The translations under genes were made by a program, and so were the position numbers. Below are positions 1-7,258 of a stretch of 33,353 nucleotides of DNA, in pieces. The notes under the pieces were generated by a model that saw only the letters and a list, made by a program, of their open reading frames with translations, made no database searches and was not told the origin of the DNA. The DNA is taken from positions 1 to 33,353 of the forward strand of contig JANQQT010000136.1 of assembly GCA_028284925.1 (NCBI GenBank). Reading direction: 5' to 3'. The number at the start of each line of letters is the position of its first letter. The first letter of the stretch is position 1. Source of the DNA: Phycisphaeraceae bacterium. GTDB taxonomy: Bacteria; Planctomycetota; Phycisphaerae; Phycisphaerales; Zrk34.

Positions 1-104
1 ATCCGCTGCCGCCTCGCACAAACCAATAACCCCCTCCCATCTCCCACCATCTCCACCCAACCCGCCTCTTCCATCAGCATTGCTACCAGCAAATCAACCG
101 TCAT
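1..104 (-). CDS. possible 5' end of an unknown gene, cut by the window edge
   Basis: On the minus strand an open frame starts with ATG at 104-102 and runs off the left edge without a stop (about 34 codons). An AGGA lies 7 nt before the ATG, which is a good ribosome-binding distance. The visible peptide (starting MTVDLLVAMLMEEAG) matches no family I recognise. It would be divergent from sixA, with about 95 nt between them. The frame is short and the local DNA is poor in C on this strand, so chance openness is possible. Confidence 0.3.
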   Translation of the reverse strand, partial: MTVDLLVAMLMEEAGWVEMVGDGRGLLVCARRQR

Positions 105-199
105 CACCAAATCCTAATCAAATCCACTCAACCCCTCGCCGACCCTTCCTCATATAATTCACATCGCCCTCCAACACGAAACCCCTCAAAACACGCTGA

Positions 200-718
200 A
201 TGAGCCTCGACATGATCCTATTCCTCTTCCGACACGGCATCGCAGAAGAAATCTACGAAGCCCCCGACCAGACCGACGCCTCAAGACGCCTCACCCCCAA
301 AGGCATCCAACGAACCCAGTGCGCCGCCCACGGACTTGCCCAGATCGCCCCAGCCCCTCAACTCATACTTACCAGCCCACTCATACGCGCCAAACAAACC
401 GCCGACATCCTTGGCCAAACATTCGACATCGAACCCCAAATCCTGGACCTTCTCGCCCAACACGATCCCCAGGCCATCATCAAACACCTCGCGATCCTCG
501 ACGATGACCCCATCCTCATCGTTGGCCACGAACCCACTTTCTCCACCATCATCGAAACGCTCTGCGCCCCCAACCATGCCCGCCCCTTCATCCAACTCAA
601 AAAAGCCGCCTGCGCCGCGCTCGATCTCGACTTCTCCAATAACATTCCAAGGCCCGGCTCCCTACTCTTCCTCGCCCCACCCAAACTCCTTCGCGCCGCG
701 GCCCCACCAATCATTTAA
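200..718 (+). CDS. sixA: SixA-type phosphohistidine phosphatase
   Basis: This is a small histidine phosphatase of the phosphoglycerate mutase fold, 172 residues, the usual SixA length. The catalytic RHG motif is at residues 11-13, preceded by the hydrophobic first strand. A second histidine sits in VGHEPTF in the C-terminal half, where the family carries its second active-site His. SixA removes phosphate from histidine phosphocarriers (E. coli SixA acts on NPr), but the substrate here is unknown. No clear Shine-Dalgarno sequence precedes either ATG. The second ATG at 212 would give MILFLFRHG, the more typical family N-terminus, so the start is uncertain by four codons. The 3' end overlaps the convergent STAS gene by 8 bp. 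Confidence 0.85.
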   Translation: MSLDMILFLFRHGIAEEIYEAPDQTDASRRLTPKGIQRTQCAAHGLAQIAPAPQLILTSPLIRAKQTADILGQTFDIEPQILDLLAQHDPQAIIKHLAILDDDPILIVGHEPTFSTIIETLCAPNHARPFIQLKKAACAALDLDFSNNIPRPGSLLFLAPPKLLRAAAPPII

Positions 719-1136
719 AACCATCCAACGCTCCCTTTACATCACCAAACACACCAAATATCGCCGGCAATTTCATTAACTCAAAACTCTCCATCACACT
801 CGACTCGTCCACCACCACATGCAGCTGCGCCCCAACCGACAAACACTTCCGCCTGATCATCACCAGCATCCCCATCGCGCCGGATGAGACATGCTCCAAA
901 CCCGAAAAATCCACCAGCAACTTCCGACAATCTTCGCCCAACAATCGCACACACGTCTCATACATCTCCCGCACGCCATGTCCATCCACGCCCCCTTCCC
1001 CAAACGACATCACAAAAACTCCCTCACCCTCCTCCCTCAATCGTAATCGCACATACTCGTCTCCAACATCCCCTTCTCTCACATCCCCATCACCGCTCGC
1101 CCAAAACAAACGTCCACAATCTTCATCTCGTCGCAT
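711..1136 (-). CDS. STAS-domain protein (anti-sigma-factor antagonist-like)
   Basis: The 141-residue product has a STAS core in its second half: a buried strand LLVDFSGLEHVSSGAMGML followed by the helix and the strand AQLHVVV. In anti-anti-sigma factors the Ser of the D-(S/T)-S-x-G loop is phosphorylated by an HPK/Rsb-type kinase. Here the loop reads HVSSGAMG, so a phosphorylatable Ser is present. The first 45 residues are charged and not recognised. GGAG lies 7 nt before the ATG. No kinase or sigma factor is next door. The gene follows the CPBP-like gene on the same strand after a 27-nt gap and may be co-transcribed with it. It could work in a sigma or partner-switching pathway, or in another STAS role. 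Confidence 0.82.
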   Translation of the reverse strand: MRRDEDCGRLFWASGDGDVREGDVGDEYVRLRLREEGEGVFVMSFGEGGVDGHGVREMYETCVRLLGEDCRKLLVDFSGLEHVSSGAMGMLVMIRRKCLSVGAQLHVVVDESSVMESFELMKLPAIFGVFGDVKGALDGFK

Positions 1137-1163
1137 CCAAAAGCTCCATCCAATCCCAATACA

Positions 1164-1955
1164 CTACAAAGTCCCCATTCGCCACAACGCGAGTAAATCC
1201 ATCGTCACCGCCACACCAATATGAAGTGCCGCCCCCCACCAGATCGAATTCGTCCGCAGACTCATAAAACCCAGAATCACACCAGCCCCAATGGCGCCAA
1301 ACGTCTCAGGCAATGGTTTCCCAAAGTGAATCATGCAATAAGGAACCATCATCACATAAATACTGTAAAATCCAAACCGCCCCTTCACACCATGCAACAT
1401 AAAACCTCGAAAGAAGAATTCCAACGCCACAAATTGCCCCCAATACAAGAACTCCCACACCCAGAACCGAGGCCATAATGCCTCCCCCTCACCAACTCGA
1501 TAAAACGGATAGGTCTCCAGAAACCCACCCCACGTCGAAAAATAGAAAAGCGCCGGCGCCATCACCCCATACATCCCCAGATAAATCCACGCAGACTTCA
1601 TACACCCTCTTATCTTCAACCCACACTCACGCACACCCATCCCAATCACCAGCTTCATCATCAACACCGGAATCACCATATAACAAAACATCTGCCCCGC
1701 CGCCCACATACACAACCGATACCATCCAATCGACTCTGCATCCGCACCCGCCCACCCAAACCACTCCCACAACAACGTGCTTGAAAACACATAATGCTGC
1801 AACGTCAACACCACTGCCGCCGTAAACAAAACCCAACCGGCCCTTCGACCCGCCGCCCTTCTCTCCTCATCACACTGATTGATCACCCTGTCGTCCACCT
1901 CCCTCACTGTCTCCCCCACCCACGCAACAAACCACTTCACCAATCCTTGCAACAT
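1164..1955 (-). CDS. CPBP-family intramembrane protein with a degenerate active-site motif
   Basis: The 263-residue protein has about six or seven hydrophobic segments and the CPBP (Abi, Rce1-like) core near its C-terminus. Motif 1 is normally EExxxR, but here it reads LEFFFR at 178-183, so the first Glu is Leu while the second Glu and the Arg remain. His210 (MIHFGKP) and His245 (ALHIG) match motifs 2 and 3. Active members cleave peptides within the membrane, often after prenylated Cys. Loss of the first Glu may reduce or remove activity. The N-terminal 40 residues are cytosolic and charged. It lies between the SHOCT gene and the STAS gene on the same strand. A second CPBP gene with an intact motif is at 30602-31357. 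Confidence 0.75.
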   Translation of the reverse strand: MLQGLVKWFVAWVGETVREVDDRVINQCDEERRAAGRRAGWVLFTAAVVLTLQHYVFSSTLLWEWFGWAGADAESIGWYRLCMWAAGQMFCYMVIPVLMMKLVIGMGVRECGLKIRGCMKSAWIYLGMYGVMAPALFYFSTWGGFLETYPFYRVGEGEALWPRFWVWEFLYWGQFVALEFFFRGFMLHGVKGRFGFYSIYVMMVPYCMIHFGKPLPETFGAIGAGVILGFMSLRTNSIWWGAALHIGVAVTMDLLALWRMGTL

Positions 1956-2030
1956 CCACGCATCATACCACTACTCCCCTCACCTCGCTAAACCACAACC
2001 AATCCAACCCACCCTCCCAAATCAAACAAA

Positions 2031-2525
2031 CTAAAATCGATACCGTTTCCCAGATTCCTCATCATCCTCCGGCCCATTCCCGCTCTCACCCTCATCTCCC
2101 TCCACACGCTCACTTTCATCCTCAAATACCATACCCCCATTCGCTCGCTCCTCAACCCCTCCCTCGTCACCCGCATTACTCCTACCCTCACCAACCACCA
2201 ACTCCTCACCAAACTCCTCACCTTCCTCGCCTTCCTCACTCCCTCCAACCCCTACCCGCTCAATCATCTTCGCCCGCGCCGCCTCAAACTCCTCCTCCGA
2301 TATCTGCCCGTTCTCATACATATCACGTAAATCGCCCAATGTAAACGATATGGCAATACCACCCCCACCCTCATCACGCTCCAACCATTTCTTCGCCGCA
2401 ACCGCAATAAAAAAACCCACAAACAACAGAACCATCAACACACCACACCACACAAGAATCGACCCCCACTCCGCATCCTTCCTCCCACCACCCGCCGCCA
2501 GCATCATCCACATCATCCAATGCAT
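2031..2525 (-). CDS. membrane-anchored SHOCT-like protein with an acidic tail
   Basis: The 164-residue protein has one clear transmembrane segment at about 20-45 (WGSILVWCGVLMVLLFVGFF). A short SHOCT-like helical pair follows at about 60-92, with the typical pattern LRDMYENGQISEEEFEAAR. The last 70 residues are low-complexity, rich in Glu, Asp and Gly. SHOCT motifs are oligomerisation segments found in many small bacterial membrane proteins, and no enzymatic role is expected. Several Met codons cluster at the N-terminus (residues 1, 4, 5, 7, 8), and a GGAGAGAGGGAAGGG stretch upstream could serve any of them. It lies 57 nt downstream of the trigger factor gene on the same strand. Confidence 0.7.
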   Translation of the reverse strand: MHWMMWMMLAAGGGRKDAEWGSILVWCGVLMVLLFVGFFIAVAAKKWLERDEGGGGIAISFTLGDLRDMYENGQISEEEFEAARAKMIERVGVGGSEEGEEGEEFGEELVVGEGRSNAGDEGGVEERANGGMVFEDESERVEGDEGESGNGPEDDEESGKRYRF

Positions 2526-2582
2526 GCGCCAACCCTTCCCTCTCTCCCCACCTCAGAACCCCGGCCTACCCCCCCGCTCCTG

Positions 2583-4241
2583 TCAATCACTCTTCTTCTT
2601 AGTGGTTTTCTTCTTGGTTGTTTTTCCGGGGGTTTTTCCGGGGGTTTTCTTGGTACTCTTGGCCTCACCTTCCTTCTTTCCACCGTCATCCTTTTTCTTC
2701 TCACCAGAAGACTTCTTGGTCGTCTTCTTCTTAGTGGTCTTTTTAGTAGTTTTTTTCTCTTCACCATCCTCCTTCTTCGCCCCTCCCTTCTTCTCCTTCG
2801 CCTCCGCCTTCTGCTCAGCTTCCTCCTCAGCAACCAGTTCCTTCTCCCAATCCTCCGCTGTAATATCCTCCAGCTCGGCGTCCTTCAAAATCGCCTCAAT
2901 CGCCTTCTCCTCACGAAGCTGAACATACAGACTCTGCAACTGACCCGACTGCTCCATCTCGCGACGCAACTTCTCAGGCCGCTTGCCCTGCTGCTGCGCA
3001 ATCTGGAAAATACGTCCATTCAACTCAGCATCGCCCACCTCCACCTCAAGCTTCTGCGCCACCGCATCAAAGATAAACTGCATCTTCAACATCTCACTCG
3101 CGTCCTCAGCAGACGCTTCACGCAACTCCGCCAACCGCTCCTCCACATCCTGCTGCGACGCCCCCTGCTGCATCAACTCAATCGCTCGACGCTGCAAAAT
3201 ACGCCCCGCCTGCTGACCACTTAACTTCTCAGGCAGCTCAATTTCAATCTTGTCCAGCAATTGATCCGCAACCTGCTCCGCCATCGCCTGCTGCTGCGCT
3301 GAATCCGCCCGCTCCTGCAACTGACTCCGAACCAGATCTCGTAACTCATCCGCACTCTCCATACCCACCGCCTCAACCAGCTCATCCACTTCAAGCAGAT
3401 TCAACCGGTCAATCTTCGTAATCGAAATTTCAATCTTCAACTCCGCGTCAACCAGTTTCTCATTCTCATGACGTGCAGGCCCTTTCGTCTCAATCGACAC
3501 CGTATCACCCAACTTCTTACCCGCTAACTGACCACCCAACTCCTCGATCACAATACCCGATACAACACCCTTACCCTTTCGCGATTCACCCGGTACCAGT
3601 ATCTGCACACCCTTCTTCTCGTCCAAAACCTCATCATCATCGCCCGCGTCCGCCGCCTTAACCGTCACATCAACTGTCACATAATCATCCAACGCCGTCT
3701 CATCCGCCGGCTTGAATTGCCCATACATCTCGCGATAACGATCAATCTCCTTCTCGACCTGATCGTCCTTGATCTCAAAGCTCGGCTTCTTGATCTTCAT
3801 ACCCTTAAGGTCCGGCAATGTAATCTCCGGAACAACCTCCACCTCAACCTCAAAACTCAAACTTCCACTTTCGGGCAACTCAATCGAGTCCAGATCCTTG
3901 ATATCCGGTTGCCCCAACACACGCAAATCATGATCCTCCACCGCCACCTGCATGCTTTCGCTCAACAACTGACTGCATACCTCTTTGCGAACATCCCCGC
4001 CAAATCGCTTCTCCAGCAAACGCTTTGGAGCACGCCCACGACGAAAACCGGGTATCGTCGCCTCGTCCTGCAAGCTCTGAAAATTCTCCTGCAAACGATC
4101 AGCGATGTCCTCTTCAGAAACCTCGATCGAGATCTTCTTCGTAGCGGGACCAATGTCCTCAATCTTCACCGTCGGCTCAAACCCCTTCTCTTCATCCGTA
4201 TCAACCGACTCTACCGCCACACCCGTTTCCTGATCGCTCAT
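2583..4241 (-). CDS. tig: trigger factor with a long Lys-rich C-terminal tail
   Basis: This is the ribosome-associated folding chaperone and peptidyl-prolyl isomerase. The protein is 552 residues from the chosen start, against about 430-450 for typical trigger factors. The ribosome-binding signature GFRRGRAPK is in the N-terminal domain. An FKBP-type domain follows (LDDYVTVDVTV to EISITKI), then the long helical chaperone domain. Residues about 470-552 form an extra tail built of KK, TT and PGK repeats, resembling histone H1-like tails. The frame is open to 4391, but ATG at 4241 has GGAG six nt upstream and gives a normal N-terminus (MSDQETG), so the first 50 codons of the longer frame are probably not translated. 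The tail DNA is a tandem near-repeat (two copies of a CCGGGGG-containing unit at about 2625-2650), which is prone to length change. Confidence 0.93.
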   Translation of the reverse strand: MSDQETGVAVESVDTDEEKGFEPTVKIEDIGPATKKISIEVSEEDIADRLQENFQSLQDEATIPGFRRGRAPKRLLEKRFGGDVRKEVCSQLLSESMQVAVEDHDLRVLGQPDIKDLDSIELPESGSLSFEVEVEVVPEITLPDLKGMKIKKPSFEIKDDQVEKEIDRYREMYGQFKPADETALDDYVTVDVTVKAADAGDDDEVLDEKKGVQILVPGESRKGKGVVSGIVIEELGGQLAGKKLGDTVSIETKGPARHENEKLVDAELKIEISITKIDRLNLLEVDELVEAVGMESADELRDLVRSQLQERADSAQQQAMAEQVADQLLDKIEIELPEKLSGQQAGRILQRRAIELMQQGASQQDVEERLAELREASAEDASEMLKMQFIFDAVAQKLEVEVGDAELNGRIFQIAQQQGKRPEKLRREMEQSGQLQSLYVQLREEKAIEAILKDAELEDITAEDWEKELVAEEEAEQKAEAKEKKGGAKKEDGEEKKTTKKTTKKKTTKKSSGEKKKDDGGKKEGEAKSTKKTPGKTPGKTTKKKTTKKKSD

Positions 4242-4452
4242 CGTCAGCTCCAGTGCTTCACTCTGTTGCGCCCTTCTTACCCAAACAAAAAACCGCATCA
4301 AGCGGCCCTCTGTCCGATGACGCCTCACAAAAAGCACCGAACAAAGACTGCTACATGCGGCCTGTATCAGTACCCTTGCGACCGACGCCATGCCTAACGA
4401 TCAAATTCACGCTAAGCCGATACCTCGAAGGGCTGGTTTTTATTCGCCCGAA

Positions 4453-4480
4453 AGTGTAGCATGACTCATCGGACGGGCAA
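4453..4480 (-). promoter_or_regulatory. possible sigma-70 promoter for tig
   Basis: On the minus strand TTGCCC (4480-4475) and TACACT (4458-4453) are separated by 16 nt, each matching four of six consensus bases. Transcription from here would give a leader of about 200 nt before the tig ATG. The rest of the 323-nt gap between tig and the PIN-TRAM gene (4242-4564) holds no gene or RNA that I recognise. Confidence 0.3.
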
Positions 4481-4564
4481 GCAAAATTACCCCACTTTTT
4501 GTCCACCCTTTTTCGTCCCAATTCCTCTCCCGTCTTCGACAAAAACCCTCCTCAGGAGCCGAAA

Positions 4565-5656
4565 ATGATCCACATCGTCCTCAGAGGCCTCTTCATACTC
4601 ATGTCCACCACCGTCGGAGGACTCTACGCCGTCCGCGCATTCCCCCAATCAGGTACCGGGCAACTCATCGCTATCTTCACCGCACTCGGCATTAGCATCC
4701 TCATCGTCGCCATCGATATCGCCACACCCGCCAAAAAACTTTCAGCAATCTCCGGCGTCTTCCTCGGACTCATCGTGGGCATGCTCTCCGCATACGCCCT
4801 CTCATTCCTAGTCGACTACGTCGGTACCGTCGCCACCAACGTCGACCAGGCAAAACTCGAAGGCACAAAAGTCTTCCTCGGCGTCATCTGTATTTTCGTC
4901 GCTATCTCACTCATCCTCCAGACCAAAGACGACTTCAGATTCGTCATTCCCTACGTCGAACTCGCCAAACAAATACGCGGAAACAGACCACTTCTCCTTG
5001 ACACCTCCGCCATCATCGACGGCCGAATCGACGAAATCGCCGGTACAAAAATCCTCCAGGGACTCGTCATCATCCCACGTTTCGTTCTCAACGAACTCCA
5101 GACCATCTCAGACTCCGATGACAAACTCAAACGCGCACGCGGAAGAAGAGGCCTCGACATCGTCGGCAAACTACAGTCCAACACCATCCTCGACATCTCC
5201 ATCGAAGACGCCGATGCCGAAGGCGCCAACGTCGATCAAAAACTCGTCGCCCTCGCCCAGAACCTCCACGCACAGGTCATCACCACCGACTACAACCTCC
5301 AAAAGGTCGCCAACGTACGAGGTGTCGATGTCATCAACATCAACCAGCTCGCCGATGCACTCCGTCCCGTCGTCCTCCCCGGGGAACTCATGAGCGTCAA
5401 GATTGTCAAGCCCGGCGAAGCTAACAACCAGGGTGTCGGATTCCTCGAAGATGGCACAATGGTCGTCGTCGAGAACGCCAAAGACCGCATCGGGCAAGAC
5501 ACACCCCTCACCGTTACAAATTCCCTCCAGACACCCGCCGGTCGCATGATCTTCGGACGACTTCCCAACGATGAATCACCACCCGCCCCGTCGCCCTCAA
5601 CCCAAAATACCCCCACCGATGACACGCCCACCCCTCCCGCGCCCGCTTCTAATTAA
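4565..5656 (+). CDS. membrane PIN-TRAM protein (YacL-like)
   Basis: The protein is 363 residues from ATG 4565, which has AGGAG eight nt upstream. The frame extends 22 codons further up, but without such a site. Four hydrophobic segments fill residues 5-120. A PIN nuclease domain follows, with its acidic residues visible: Asp146 (LLLDTSAIIDGR), Glu177 (VLNELQ), Asp224 (VDQKL) and Asp242 (TTDYNL). A TRAM nucleic-acid-binding domain occupies about 271-330 (PGELMSVKIVKPGEANNQG). The tail is Pro- and Thr-rich. Bacillus YacL has this arrangement, and PIN domains are metal-dependent RNases. The role here is presumably RNA cleavage at the membrane, with unknown target. It is a single gene, divergent from tig. 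Confidence 0.88.
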   Translation: MIHIVLRGLFILMSTTVGGLYAVRAFPQSGTGQLIAIFTALGISILIVAIDIATPAKKLSAISGVFLGLIVGMLSAYALSFLVDYVGTVATNVDQAKLEGTKVFLGVICIFVAISLILQTKDDFRFVIPYVELAKQIRGNRPLLLDTSAIIDGRIDEIAGTKILQGLVIIPRFVLNELQTISDSDDKLKRARGRRGLDIVGKLQSNTILDISIEDADAEGANVDQKLVALAQNLHAQVITTDYNLQKVANVRGVDVININQLADALRPVVLPGELMSVKIVKPGEANNQGVGFLEDGTMVVVENAKDRIGQDTPLTVTNSLQTPAGRMIFGRLPNDESPPAPSPSTQNTPTDDTPTPPAPASN

Positions 5657-5734
5657 TACACCACTTGTATGCCGATCTCATTCGTATAAACTCATAACAA
5701 ATATCCACCATCCCAACCCCACCGGAGCACAACC

Positions 5735-6325
5735 ATGAATCGCCGCAATCTCACCATCGTCGCTGCACTCGCCCTCGCACTCCTCACCATTCAGTCCTTT
5801 GCTCAGGACAACTCCAAGGACACCAAAAAGTCCGGCGATACCAAAAAAACAACCACGAAAGACACCAAGGATGGTAAGCAAGCCTCTTCCGATGCCGTAC
5901 TCAACAAACTTCAGAAAGAACGCGACAACAACCCCATCATCGACCCGGCCAGGCCCAAGACCGATCCCGATGCCGCCAATACACCCGATGCCATTAAAGG
6001 AACCTCCCCGCTCGCCAAACGCAAAAAAGTCAAACTCCGACGCGAAGGCCAGTTCATCCTCACACGCCGCGGACGACTCGTCAAGGCCAAAGGCGGAACA
6101 ACCCCTTACACCTTCGTCTTCGACGGCGATACCGGCTCACTCAATGAACCACCCATGTTCCTCATGCCATGCCTCCTCCTCGAAGACATGGAAAAAATCG
6201 CCAAGGCACAAGGCGACTCCGCCGTATTCGTCGTATCAGGACAGGTATTCGTCTACAAAGGCGCCAACTACCTCCTTCCCACACTCATGAAACTCGCCCA
6301 GTCAAAGGGCAACCTCCAACGCTGA
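5735..6325 (+). CDS. secreted hypothetical protein
   Basis: The product has 196 residues, with a clear signal peptide at 1-23 (LTIVAALALALLTIQSFAQ). A Lys/Thr/Asp-rich linker runs to about residue 100. The C-terminal domain of about 95 residues contains REGQFILTRRGRLVK, TPYTFVFDGD and SAVFVVSGQVFVYKGANYL, suggesting a compact beta-rich fold. I do not recognise the family. GGAG precedes the ATG by about 9 nt. The gene stands alone between the PIN-TRAM gene and tRNA-Ser. The basic, repetitive linker suggests tethering to an anionic surface, but that is only inference. Confidence 0.8.
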   Translation: MNRRNLTIVAALALALLTIQSFAQDNSKDTKKSGDTKKTTTKDTKDGKQASSDAVLNKLQKERDNNPIIDPARPKTDPDAANTPDAIKGTSPLAKRKKVKLRREGQFILTRRGRLVKAKGGTTPYTFVFDGDTGSLNEPPMFLMPCLLLEDMEKIAKAQGDSAVFVVSGQVFVYKGANYLLPTLMKLAQSKGNLQR

Positions 6326-6463
6326 ATCACCGAATTTTCGCCCGCAATAAACCATGATCACAAACTCCTCGATTCACGCCGCAATTCAACCCCGACACAC
6401 CACATTCACCCCCACAAACCTTTGGACTTCAAGCCATAGCCCGAATAACGTAATCCACCCTCA

Positions 6464-6553
<90 letters not shown>

Positions 6554-6561
6554 TTATAGAG

Positions 6562-6595
6562 AGCCTTACCCGAAAAAGGTAAGGCTTTATTTTTT
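6562..6595 (+). terminator. Rho-independent terminator of tRNA-Ser
   Basis: A perfect 9-bp stem AGCCTTACC (6562-6570) and GGTAAGGCT (6578-6586) encloses a 7-nt A-rich loop and is followed by a T-rich run to 6595. It starts 9 nt after the tRNA and is the only textbook terminator that I see in the window. Confidence 0.9.
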
Positions 6596-6599
6596 CCCT

Positions 6600-7258
6600 C
6601 CAAACAACCACGCTAAAGAACACGCTGGTCGCGCATATTGCACATACGTAGGCTCAACGCCACATGCGCCGCACGATGTTGACAGAGTTGAACGACGGGC
6701 GCGTGGCTTACACAATCGATTCAAATAGGTTTATCCGAGCCATCCTCTTTGCCAACGGCGCCTTAAGCCCGATTGCCAAGGAGGTATGCCACGAAGTCGG
6801 ATTGCTTCTGTTCGCCCTGATATATACGGCCACAACACGGACGAGATACGGCCTGCAAGGAGTACCACAACACGAAAGACGCAGACGCAGCTTGAGATGT
6901 CAAACCGACAAAGCTGCCCCACAGGCCACCAACTCAACGAATCCTTTCTTCCACCCAACCAAACATAAAGGATGGCCAAAAAACGGGCGTAAGGCCGAAA
7001 GCTTTGCACTCAAAGCTAACGTCAACGATGCAAGAAGCCGCATACAGAAGGCAACTTATGCAAAACCCGTAAACCCAGAAACGACAGATAGTTATGCAAA
7101 ACTACGCGAACATTCCGCAACTTCGACAAATTAATTCCAAGCGGCCCCGCCCCTCAATTCCCGCCATTTTCTCCAATCAACCGCAACCCATCTAACACCA
7201 CACGGTAAAATATAACGATCGTTAGGTTTTCTTGCCACCCCAACGAACGGAACCTCAA
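6600..7258. other. gene-poor stretch after tRNA-Ser
   Basis: About 650 nt lie between the tRNA terminator and the next gene. Overlapping open frames exist on both strands (plus 6664-7134, minus 6731-7009), but none has a Shine-Dalgarno site or a recognisable domain. The plus strand is roughly balanced in G and C in the first part, unlike the C-rich DNA on both sides, which hints at a separate origin. I see no copy of the tRNA 3' end downstream and no integrase. It could be a remnant of an element inserted at the tRNA, or plain intergenic DNA. Confidence 0.4.

Noticed and set aside
2520-3224. Plus-strand open frame of 234 codons opposite tig
   Set aside because: Leu/Arg-rich shadow of the trigger factor gene, with no family match.
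4242-4391. N-terminal extension of trigger factor by 50 residues
   Set aside because: ATG 4241 has a well-placed GGAG and gives the normal family N-terminus, whereas the extension has neither.
6664-7134. 156-codon plus-strand open frame after tRNA-Ser
   Set aside because: No ribosome-binding site, no domain, and overlapping frames of similar length on the other strand.
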